From assembly GCF_014268275.3 (NCBI RefSeq), contig NZ_CP077084.1, positions 2,666,001-2,730,000 on the forward strand: DNA of 64,000 nt. Direction: 5' to 3'. The translations under genes and the position numbers were made by a program. This stretch comes from Pseudomonas tritici. Lineage in GTDB: Bacteria > Pseudomonadota > Gammaproteobacteria > Pseudomonadales > Pseudomonadaceae. Below, one piece after another: positions 54,001 through 59,772 of this stretch; the stretch's first letter is position 1; every line of letters starts with the position of its first letter. The notes below the pieces were generated by a model. That model saw only the letters and a program-made list of their open reading frames with translations, was not told the origin of the DNA and did not search any database.

Positions 54001-57000
54001 GCGTGATCCGCACCGGTGCGGCAGACCTCGAGCTGCTGGCCGGGGGCGACTTGAGCATGGATTCGCTCTATGGCGTCTATACCGCCGGCAGCTCCGCCGC
54101 GAGCGCGTCTGGCGAATGGTTCCCGGAAGGCGGCGGTAATTTGCTGGTTAAGGCGGGTGGCAACCTGACTGGGAACATCACCAGTGAAGCCCCGGACATT
54201 GATGATCGGCCGGTCGCGGGTGACGTGGGTAATGACTCCGCCAACGTAGGCGCTTGGTTGTGGCGTCAAGGCAATGGCCTGTCTGGTAGCCAGGCCCAGG
54301 CGACCAGTTGGTGGATCAACTTTGGCGCCTATACCCCTAACTATTTAATAAAAAATGCACCTGACCAGATGGTTGGCTTTACCGGCTTTGGCACGCTGGG
54401 CGGGGGTAACCTGAATGTTGACGTCGGCGGGGATGCCGGGATCCTGAGGCCACTGACATTGAACGGGGCCTTACCTGCGAGCGTTAACGCCCGTAGCCAA
54501 GGCCTGGTGTTGGCAGTGGGCAGCACCGGTCGGGTTGGGGCCGATGGCAGCCTGCAACTCACGGGCGGCGGCGATATGAATGTGCGGGTCGGCGGGGCGG
54601 TTAACCCTGGCAGTCAAATCACGTCGGGTCACCTTAATGGTGCGGTGGTAGATCTTCGCGGGCATGTTCAATTGACGGGCGGCGCCCTGGGTAGCTTGAC
54701 CTTGCGTTATGGCAACCGGTCAACGGATCAGAGCCCTGGCGAAGTCCGCGCCTACGATTCGATGCGCTCGACTTCCGCGACGGCGGCCGGGGGCTGGAGC
54801 CTGTTACCTGGGGACGCAACCTTCAGTGTGGCCACCCGTGGGGACCTGGTATTGCAAGATGTGGCCGATCCGGGCCGCGCGCCGCAAATGAATGCCTCGG
54901 CCTATGTGAAAGGCGCGGATCTTGGTTTTGGTCAGAGCTGGTTCAGTTTGTGGACCGAACGCACTGCGATCGATCTGTTCTCCGCCGGCGGCAACCTCAC
55001 GCCACTGACAGACACCACAGAGTCGGATATGGCGGCGGTATATCCCGCGACATTACGTGCGGTCGCGGCCAACGGCAGTCTGTATTACGGGCGTGCTTCG
55101 GCACTTAACAACAGCCCGCCACCGCCGCTCAAAGCGCTGGTGCTGGCGCCGTCGGCCAACGGTCAGTTGCAATTGCTGGCGGCGGACTCGATCTATGGCG
55201 GTGACTTGACCATCAGCCGCTCCAGCGCAGCACCGGATACCCTGGCGACGATCCTGCGCCCAGCGTTCCAAGGGTATGTCAAAGACCCCACGAGCGGAAA
55301 TTATCAACTGGTTGGCAGTAATACTTCCACGGATTCCGTTCGGGCCGATCTGGGCCGCGTCTCTCCCCTGTTTGCCTTCGGTCCGAATACCGCCAGCACG
55401 TCATGGGGCGATGCCTTGGACCCCGCGCGTTTCTATGCTGTAACCGGCGATCTGCTGGGCGTCAACAGCGGGCGTTCGATCACTATTACCACCGCTACCG
55501 ACCCGCGCTTTGGGCAGACCTATCATGAAGGCGCAGGCGCGGTGTGGATGTTGGCTGGGCGAGATGTCGTCAGCAGCGGCACAACCTTGAGTGGTGCCAG
55601 CGGCGGTGACGGTGGGAGTGGGGAATACACCATCGCCGGCAATCTGTTCGTCCACAACAGCCCCACCGATATCTCTATTGTCAGTGCCGGCCGCGACATC
55701 CTCTACAGCAGCTTCAACGTCGCCGGCCCCGGCAACCTCGAAGTGACCGCCGGCCGCAATATCCTGATGGATGACAAGGTCGGCATCACCAGCCTGGGCG
55801 CCGTGGCCGCAGGCGACAACCGCCCCGGCGCAAGCATCACGATGCAAGCCGGTGTAGGCCCCAACGGCCCGGATTACCTGCGCTTCGTCGAGGCCTACCT
55901 GAACCCCGTCAACCTGGCGCAACCGGGCGAATCGATCCAGGGCGGCAAGGTCGCCAAGACCTACGAAAATGAACTGGTCGGTTGGCTCGCCGCGCGCTTC
56001 GGTTTTATCGGCAGCCCCGACCAGGCCCGCACCTATTACGCGGCACTGCCGGCCGAACAACAACGGGTCTTCGCCCGCGACGTGTACTTCGCTGAACTCA
56101 AGGCCGCCGGCCGCGAGTACAACCAGGTCGGCAGTGTGCGCCAGGGCAGTTACCTGCGTGGCCGCTCAGCCATCGCCGCACTGTTCCCGGACAAGGACGT
56201 GTCCGGCAACCCGATCACCTACAAAGGCGACATCACGATGTTCGGCGGCGCTGGCGTGCACACCAACTTCGGTGGCTCGATTCAGATGTTCACCCCAGGC
56301 GGCAGCCAGACCTTCGGCATCGAAGGCGCGGCGCCACCGTCGACGGCGGGTGTGATTACCCAAGGTGCCGGTGATATCCAGCTGTACTCCATGGGCAGCA
56401 TCCTGCTTGGCCAGAGCCGCATCATGACCACCTTTGGCGGTTCGATCATGGGGTGGACCAGCGAGGGCGACATCAACGCCGGTCGCGGCTCCAAGACCAC
56501 CGTGGTGTACACGCCGCCCAAGCGTGTCTATGACAACTGGGGCAACGTCGGCCTGTCGCCGTCGGTGCCAAGCACTGGCGCGGGGATCGCGACCTTGAAC
56601 CCGATTCCGGAAGTGCCGGCGGGGGACATCGACCTGATCGCACCGTTGGGCACCATCGACGCAGGGGAGGCGGGGATTCGTGTATCCGGCAACGTCAACA
56701 TCGCCGCGTTGCACGTGGTGAACGCGGCGAATATCCAGAGCCAGGGCAAGTCGTCCGGGGTGCCGGTGTCAGCCACGGTCAACACGGGGGCCATGAGCTC
56801 GGCCAGCGCGGCGGGGGCAGCGGCATCCCAGGCGGCCGAAGACGCAGCACGCAGCCAGCAGGCGGCGGCCAAGCAGGGCCGGCCTTCGATCATGACGGTG
56901 GAAGTGTTGAGCCTGGGCAGCGAGCCGTTGCCGCGTGAACCGGAACCGCAGCAGAAAAATTCCGCCTACAACCCCAACAGCCCGGTGCAAGTGCTGGGCG

Positions 57001-57068
57001 CGGGGCCGCTGAGCGAACAGGCGCGGGCGCGGTTGACGGATGAGGAGCGCAAGCAGATCAGCTTATAA
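45018..57068 (+). CDS. pdtA: PdtA-like giant TpsA exoprotein (filamentous haemagglutinin family)
   Basis: A 4016-residue secreted protein. An extended signal peptide (MVRCKSPVNLKAQDTVLRLKPLAHAIALLMVAGNAQA) precedes an Ala/Gln-rich linker and the TPS domain (about 120 to 320): NWETFNVGRNTTVDFQQ, EIQGQINGAGTVMIVNRNGVVFSG (the NPNG motif reads NRNG). A very long beta-helical body of Gly/Asn/Thr-rich strands follows. The C-terminal part (about 3590 to 3900, including GPDYLRFVEAYLNPVNLAQPGESI and GDITMFGGAGVHTNFGGSIQMFTPGG) matches the DUF3739 end of such haemagglutinins, then an Ala-rich and Glu/Pro-rich tail. The start at 45018 has an AAGGAAG ribosome site. It is secreted by PdtB and probably acts as an adhesin. 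Confidence 0.96.
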   Translation: MVRCKSPVNLKAQDTVLRLKPLAHAIALLMVAGNAQAATAFSSSWFADKGATQAATAARLSAGQVPGIPTLNQQARVNQQLARSISTLNTSVAAIAAQQAAQAAGRQAAFGQVSNIPDGLGKGGLQVDNSLTQGWLNANGPKQSQSGGKTTVTIEQTADKAILNWETFNVGRNTTVDFQQQSSWAVLNRVNDPNARPSEIQGQINGAGTVMIVNRNGVVFSGTSQVNVRNLVAAAGNITDEQFTQRGIYVDSTGSQPTFTDAAGKVVVQRGALIQTHNPATSTDAGGYALLLGSEVENAGTIITAKGQTTLAAGDSFYIRKGVGTTGNDRSTTRGNEVATSLNAGSSAGKVTNSGLIMASTGDITLTGHQVQQNGVALASTSVDTRGTIHLLNSATDATGSVTLGEGSTTAILLDSSGSTALNSQKGNGLVNLDGTPANLITGQFNNLSAVADRTDQSRIEIVSGGTVDFQKGSITLATGGQVAVSAAGRSLVRDGAMIDVSGAVGVKVSMESNNIKINVQGNEQRDAPVNRDGGQLINNDVWVDLRELVFVPAGTNGYATDRWYTAGGLLEVGGYLGTQGHSVGEWMAQGGTVTFTGKDVVTQKGAQINLSGGTVDVQAGYIQQTWLKGPDGRLYEVSNAPGDILYSGFYKGYEDTSKRWGQTDYYYNPMIAKQRRYESGYTVGRDAGKLVIGTTSAVLEGQVISDVFQGDRQTQAPNINLDGYQQSQKAMAQRAQLIIGGYTPVYNKTTGTLRYALTGTTDQVLIDSNTQKIADGLDLTTALPADRQGKMVLDSDQLNGYQLGAIKVGATQQITVNGALKVADGGDITLFGPGVNINANLTAHGGSINAGNILYQVDPLKGTVLDAIVPGNGGVNVASGVKLDTTGRWNNLLLEPTNNSGVAYVNGGKVSLRSTGNVSLAAGSVVDASSGGILGLDGKLTGGKGGDVTLASLSSLALDGEIRGYGVSGGGTLALQARKVQIGDSATVPDAGTVQLAADFFNKGFSAYDVTGNEGLLVTDGTQVNVTTPVYRLGDQTSAAPSGSDPATALERWTPALYQEDATKGVLTQRRGASLTLTAGHQESTAAELATTALTVGRGAVINVDPGQGINLRSVGQLTLNGTLNAWGGSVSLGGLTVTVSEQANAAGHGRSIWVGENALIDVAARAVTAVSSRGDVYGQVRNGGKISIGGDIDLATGIAKASDLFVVVRDGARLDASGAQAGLDIPGQGRVQVASNGGSISFASNNGLYLDGSFVARAGGVGAAGGSLSVALESPYYAKNAVTDRVLNLRELVLSQTHQGSTLPDTADAAAASLEYGHGRLGVDQVSAGGFDNLALLSDGVLGFDGDVSLKMGQSLRLYSGAMGLTEQAADNSRINLSAPYLLLAGILEPLEAKDQYLHPVLTNGTSQRASQALFAANANLIDVRGSVQFGNNSNLPLSDTSLVNVDRRGFDDVQLTSQGDLRFLAGAGADAIATGISTQLMTRGDMTLRAVQLYPGTEVGARVLAGFLSERDGTSFNYDPDRTLTIARTGNSNAQMPYSAFGRFQLGAATIKQGGVIRAPLGLIEVGVMGGNRVELLPGSLTSVSGKGLVLPYGGTVDGQVYKYNGKTVTFIGLGGRDNNGLSVGLTLGGQSVAVLPDATVELSGGGELLGAGFISGRGGSTDARYNPLVQFGANGGFVLPGLGTNPIYAIVPGAQPGYAPVAPEGGAVDPLIGQQITIGAGVPGLAAGTYTLMPSTYALMPGAFRVEINGLAGLGSDSTTQAMRNGSWSTSGRLSIANTEIGNSIASQVILTSADTLRRYSQYNETGYAQFAVADAARLGVPRALLPVDAKTLQLILRAGAGEDSFSFQGIGRFEAADGGYAGTVSLNSSGGGAGRDIEIIAAGKGATSGFAGITVGAQNLNALGAARLVIGGTMVVNYGQGGNYVTLSGGNTGVLTLRDGATLAAPEVFLVASTGSIVVEQGASINTIGRGKASYDARDGFVYNLANVLAVSNGLLNVVAQTQPQAGKGIQIGVCNSAPCSGQTALYSEGSIVALTDNTLQMSDQVRYGTRHLNLGLASINVGSPQALADAAAANRLPAGLTLTQAVLDRLLRGDTQFGAPALETLQLSARDSFNFYGTATLDTYDAVTGKSLLNNLMLSTPAIYGSGGANDVATIHTANLIWQGAEAAPGTVVAGGAGTGGGRLDINAERIEFGYGEFAQASTTATLNRLALGFANVNLKASDRITANHKGSLSVYQNQGAYDPVKGFAYSGGNLNILTPLMTGAAGSVNKITAGGAIDISASAGPVGKVEGLGGELSLQGDSIRLASAVVLPSGKVTLGARGDVVLTDNASIDVSGRAIVFNDLTKYSAGGEVLLESRAGNVLQGAGSTIDLSANYNQAGKLRAVAVGGAAGTVDLAGKILAGSSGYYDAGGTLVPYLAGAVEVQAQHLGGNGTLSDQFAALNQRLNQGQVYGTRSFQLKQGDLVIGNGVKANTVNVSVDNGSLRVTGLVDASGERVGSINLAGKNGLTLDGSAVLDAHGTQLRVDSYGKIIDSPNRAIVVLGSGTGQLTLAGGARIDLRHGTDTATGNNGRNRGTLELNAPRLGADDIAIDASGHLTIDGARSIALNGMATYDDADFGTGTTASGRPYQEITQDYLDKKHDLSTTFINAALKNTNLVQNKLAGLNNATYGDTFHLRPGVEIISKTPDGDLVVQGDLDLSGYRYASLKSPTQAVTEAGSLTLRAGGDLNIYGSINDGFAEPAATPDDTGWVLRAGIDYTGGTITVPGDGVTLADGTTFPGGTILNFDLPIKARSLTAGTRLPVAVTLNSTLALPAGTVLAGAVRNASGTVLYPAGTILTARVSLPKDSILDAGTVLVSLTSVKAMTWPAGVPLPGKLGSTAIVTLNGPKLLLRGALLPVGTDVKLQGGVPWVNLRTGGEGKLWAVAPMLAEGSQSWSMRLVAGADTQAADSRLLQPHPEAGNLRLADSHSSVKIISANDIRAGSPRFSVIRTGAADLELLAGGDLSMDSLYGVYTAGSSAASASGEWFPEGGGNLLVKAGGNLTGNITSEAPDIDDRPVAGDVGNDSANVGAWLWRQGNGLSGSQAQATSWWINFGAYTPNYLIKNAPDQMVGFTGFGTLGGGNLNVDVGGDAGILRPLTLNGALPASVNARSQGLVLAVGSTGRVGADGSLQLTGGGDMNVRVGGAVNPGSQITSGHLNGAVVDLRGHVQLTGGALGSLTLRYGNRSTDQSPGEVRAYDSMRSTSATAAGGWSLLPGDATFSVATRGDLVLQDVADPGRAPQMNASAYVKGADLGFGQSWFSLWTERTAIDLFSAGGNLTPLTDTTESDMAAVYPATLRAVAANGSLYYGRASALNNSPPPPLKALVLAPSANGQLQLLAADSIYGGDLTISRSSAAPDTLATILRPAFQGYVKDPTSGNYQLVGSNTSTDSVRADLGRVSPLFAFGPNTASTSWGDALDPARFYAVTGDLLGVNSGRSITITTATDPRFGQTYHEGAGAVWMLAGRDVVSSGTTLSGASGGDGGSGEYTIAGNLFVHNSPTDISIVSAGRDILYSSFNVAGPGNLEVTAGRNILMDDKVGITSLGAVAAGDNRPGASITMQAGVGPNGPDYLRFVEAYLNPVNLAQPGESIQGGKVAKTYENELVGWLAARFGFIGSPDQARTYYAALPAEQQRVFARDVYFAELKAAGREYNQVGSVRQGSYLRGRSAIAALFPDKDVSGNPITYKGDITMFGGAGVHTNFGGSIQMFTPGGSQTFGIEGAAPPSTAGVITQGAGDIQLYSMGSILLGQSRIMTTFGGSIMGWTSEGDINAGRGSKTTVVYTPPKRVYDNWGNVGLSPSVPSTGAGIATLNPIPEVPAGDIDLIAPLGTIDAGEAGIRVSGNVNIAALHVVNAANIQSQGKSSGVPVSATVNTGAMSSASAAGAAASQAAEDAARSQQAAAKQGRPSIMTVEVLSLGSEPLPREPEPQQKNSAYNPNSPVQVLGAGPLSEQARARLTDEERKQISL

Positions 57069-57100
57069 GGCTTTGGAAAGGACCTCTCGATGTACCGTTC

Positions 57101-57128
57101 GGGGCGATCAATGATCGCCCCTTTTTTT
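57101..57128 (+). terminator. Rho-independent terminator after pdtA
   Basis: GGGGCGAT-caatg-ATCGCCCC followed by seven T, 32 bases after the pdtA stop. It separates pdtA from phdA-pdtB. Confidence 0.93.
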
Positions 57129-57143
57129 GGGCGTTTCTCGGTC

Positions 57144-57173
57144 TGCGGTGGGCGCTGGGTTGCCTGCGATGGC
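57144..57173. repeat. Single degenerate REP element
   Basis: GCGGTGGGCGCTGGGTTGCC-TGCGATGGC resembles one arm of the GGCTTGCCTGCGA REP subfamily seen at 21550 and 40253, without an inverted partner nearby. Confidence 0.6.
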
Positions 57174-57203
57174 TATGTGTTAGGCGCTAGAGGGTTTTTG
57201 GTT

Positions 57204-57343
57204 GGGGTACATATCCATTGCTGCGGTAACGGCTGATATTGGTTTCGCCCTTACGGCGGGTCACTTTGGGGCTCTTCCAAAGTGAGCCGCCGTAAGGGCG
57301 GAACCATAACCCGCCGTTACTTAAATAACGGATATACACCCCG
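57204..57343. mobile_element. Short copy of the palindromic MITE-like element
   Basis: About 140 bases with ends GGGGTACATATCC and GGATATACACCCC. The left 65 bases match the left end of the 707-base element (TACATATCC-TTGCTGCGGTAACGGC, CTTACGGCGGGTCACTTTGG) and the right 75 match its right end (CCAAAGTGAGCCGCCGTAAG, GGCGGAACCATAA, CCGTTAC). The middle is missing, so it is an internal-deletion form that folds into a near-complete hairpin. Confidence 0.85.
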
Positions 57344-57382
57344 ACCAACCATCAAAAAAATTGCCCCCCTCCCAATCCCAAA

Positions 57383-57407
57383 TGAAGCTTTCATGACAAA
57401 AGTTCGG
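57383..57407. promoter_or_regulatory. Copy of the pdtA-type upstream motif before phdA
   Basis: TGAAGCTTTCATGACAAAAG then TTCGG, about 100 bases before the phdA start, in the same layout as the motif before pdtA. Common control by PhoB or the VreI sigma factor is possible. Confidence 0.45.
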
Positions 57408-57502
57408 TAGCTCCCGGCCACCCCCGTCTCTCCTATGTAACGCGCTGGAGGCCGCCACAAGCTGCCTCCCCAGCCGTCAGCAAGACGCCAGGAGTGGGGC
57501 AA

Positions 57503-58105
57503 GTGGGAACTATGGAACGTTACTCGAAAGTAGGCATGCAGGAGCTCGACCAGCGCCTGTCGAAGATCGTTGAAGCCGCGCGCAAGAAGCCGGTTTCGGT
57601 GTACCGCTACGGTGCGCCGTGGGTGTGGATCGTCTCTCAGGACGACTGGCAGGGCGCGTTGAAGGAAGTGTCCAGCTACATCCCGGCGGGCCATTCCCTG
57701 GTGTTGCTGCGCCCGCAGATCGACGAAGTGCTCGACCAGCACCGTGAGTGGCTGTTGGCCGAATCCGCGATGTCGATCGCCCCGCACACTGTGCTGCAAG
57801 TCCTCTTGCTGCAACTGCTGTATTCGGTGCCCAGCGAGCAGCAACTGCATGAACAGCTGAACTACAACCTGCTGTTCCGCTGGTTCGTCGGCCTGGACCT
57901 GAACCAAAAGGTCTGGAGCCTTCATGTCCTCACCCGCGACATCGCCACGCTGCTGAATAACCCGCGTGCGGTGCAACTCATCCAGAAAATCATCGGTGAC
58001 GTGTTTTGTGGCGCCTTGCTGCACATGCCGGAGTTCTCGCTGAACTTCGCCCTGTTGCACACCTGGCTGGCACGCCACGGCAACACCTCGATCACCAGCA
58101 ATTGA
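57503..58105 (+). CDS. phdA: PhdA-like protein: Phd/YefM-like N-terminus joined to an IS5-transposase-type N-terminal domain
   Basis: A protein of about 200 residues. The first 50 (RYSKVGMQELDQRLSKIVEAARKKPVSVYRYGAPWVWIVSQDDW) resemble a Phd/YefM prevent-host-death antitoxin. The middle (TVLQVLLLQLLYSVPSEQQLHEQLNYNLLFRWFVGLDLNQKVWSLHVLTR) resembles the DUF772 N-terminal domain of IS5-type transposases, but no DDE catalytic domain follows. The syntenic P. aeruginosa gene PA0691 is, as I recall, named phdA and linked to control of biofilm lysis and DNA release. GTG at 57503 has an AGGAG site eight bases before it; ATG 57512 and GTG 57494 are alternatives. pdtB follows after 44 bases. Confidence 0.8.
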   Translation: MGTMERYSKVGMQELDQRLSKIVEAARKKPVSVYRYGAPWVWIVSQDDWQGALKEVSSYIPAGHSLVLLRPQIDEVLDQHREWLLAESAMSIAPHTVLQVLLLQLLYSVPSEQQLHEQLNYNLLFRWFVGLDLNQKVWSLHVLTRDIATLLNNPRAVQLIQKIIGDVFCGALLHMPEFSLNFALLHTWLARHGNTSITSN

Positions 58106-58149
58106 GCAGGCCGCATGCCGGGCAATCGGTGGCGGCGCAAAAAATCAGA

Positions 58150-59748
58150 ATGTCAGGGGGCGGTGTGGAGCATCTGTTCAAATTAACGCTGGCGCTGTGT
58201 TGCGTGACGCTGGGGAGCGTGACGCAAATCGCGTTGGCCGAGGAAGAGCAAGCGGCGCGCACGGTCGACGTCAACGAGTACTTCGTGCGCGGCAACACGG
58301 TGCTCGATGCGGCGACGATCGAGGAGGCTGTGTACCCGTTTCTCGGTCCGCAAAAGACCTTGGGCGATATCGAAGGCGCCCGCGATGCGCTGCAGAAGAT
58401 CTACCAGTCGCGGGGCTACCAGTCGGTGTTTGTCGAGCTGCCGGAGCAGAAGGTCGACGACGGTATCGTCTACCTGCAAGTCAGCGAAACCAAGGTAGGA
58501 CGCGTGCGTGTGGTCGGCGCCAAGCACTATTCGCCGGTGGAAATCCGCGAGCAGGTGCCGGCGCTGGAAGAGGGCGCGGTGCCGGACTTTGCCACGGTGC
58601 AAACCCAGTTGGCCGGCCTCAACCGCAGTGCCGGGCGTCAGGTCACGCCGCTGGTACGCGAAGGCCAGCGCCCCGGCACCATGGATGTGGATTTGCAGGT
58701 GGAAGACCAGAACCCCTGGCACGCCAGCCTCGGCCTGAACAACGACTACAGCGCCGACACCGAGAAGCTGCGCTCGGTGGCAACCCTGGGTTACGACAAC
58801 CTCTGGCAACTGGGCCACAGCATTTCGCTGACGTACTTCACCGCCCCCCAGGACACTGAGAATGCCAAGGTCTGGTCCGGTTCCTATACCGCCCCGTTGA
58901 ACGAGCGCTGGACCTTGCAGTTCTCCGGTTACCAGTCCGACAGCAACATCGCCACCATCGGCGGCAGCAACGTGTTGGGCAAGGGGCATTCCTATGGGGT
59001 GTCGGCGATCTACAACCTGCCCGCTGCCGGTAACTGGGCCAACTCGTTCTCGTTCGGGGTCGACTTCAAGGACTTCGACGAGGAAATGAAATTTGGCTCC
59101 AGCAGCGACCAAGTGCCGCTCAAGTACGCGCCATTCACGTTGGGCTACAACGGCTATCGCTACACCGAGCAATCCCAGCTGGGGCTTGGCTTGAACCTGG
59201 TCGTCGGCACCCGTGCGTTCTTCGGTTATGGCAGCGACGCCGAGGAGTTCGACTACAAGCGCTACAAGGCCAGCGCCAGTTTTGCCGTGCTCAAGGGCGA
59301 CCTGAATTACACCTACACCTTCGCCAACGATTGGCAGTCAGCCACCAAAAGTGGCTTCCAGCTGGCTTCGGGGCCGCTGGTCTCCAACGAGCAGTATTCC
59401 GCCGGCGGCGCCACTTCGGTGCGCGGCTACCTGGCGGCGGAGCGCACCGGGGATGAGGGTTACTTGCTCTCCCAGGAACTGCGCACGCCGTCCATGGCCA
59501 AGTTTCTCGGCAGTTATGTGCAGGAATGGCGCTTTTATGCGTTCGCCGAAGGCGCGCGCATGCGCCTGCACGACCCGCTGCCCGAGCAAGAAGACGAATA
59601 CAGCCTGGCCAGTGTCGGCCTGGGCACCCGCGCCAGTTTGAGCAAATGGTTGTCCGGCAGCCTGGATTGGGGCTACCCGCTGCTCGATGGACCGAACACC
59701 CAGAAACAGGACTCGCGACTGCACTTCAGTGTGCAGGCGACTTTCTGA
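58150..59748 (+). CDS. pdtB: PdtB-like TpsB outer-membrane transporter
   Basis: A 532-residue FhaC/ShlB-family protein that exports PdtA. After a signal peptide (LFKLTLALCCVTLGSVTQIALA) come two POTRA domains (DVNEYFVRGNTVLDAATIEEAVYPFLGPQKTLGDIEGARDALQKIYQSRGYQSVFVELPEQKVDDGIVYLQVSETKVGRVRVVGAKHYSPVEIREQ), then a 16-strand barrel with the lid motif region SAGGATSVRGYLAAERTGDEGY (conserved VRGY of loop L6) and terminal strand SRLHFSVQATF ending in Phe. The start at ATG 58150 is preferred; GTG 58165 is possible. Confidence 0.95.
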   Translation: MSGGGVEHLFKLTLALCCVTLGSVTQIALAEEEQAARTVDVNEYFVRGNTVLDAATIEEAVYPFLGPQKTLGDIEGARDALQKIYQSRGYQSVFVELPEQKVDDGIVYLQVSETKVGRVRVVGAKHYSPVEIREQVPALEEGAVPDFATVQTQLAGLNRSAGRQVTPLVREGQRPGTMDVDLQVEDQNPWHASLGLNNDYSADTEKLRSVATLGYDNLWQLGHSISLTYFTAPQDTENAKVWSGSYTAPLNERWTLQFSGYQSDSNIATIGGSNVLGKGHSYGVSAIYNLPAAGNWANSFSFGVDFKDFDEEMKFGSSSDQVPLKYAPFTLGYNGYRYTEQSQLGLGLNLVVGTRAFFGYGSDAEEFDYKRYKASASFAVLKGDLNYTYTFANDWQSATKSGFQLASGPLVSNEQYSAGGATSVRGYLAAERTGDEGYLLSQELRTPSMAKFLGSYVQEWRFYAFAEGARMRLHDPLPEQEDEYSLASVGLGTRASLSKWLSGSLDWGYPLLDGPNTQKQDSRLHFSVQATF

Positions 59749-59772
59749 CTTTTTCTTTCGGAGACTTCACCC

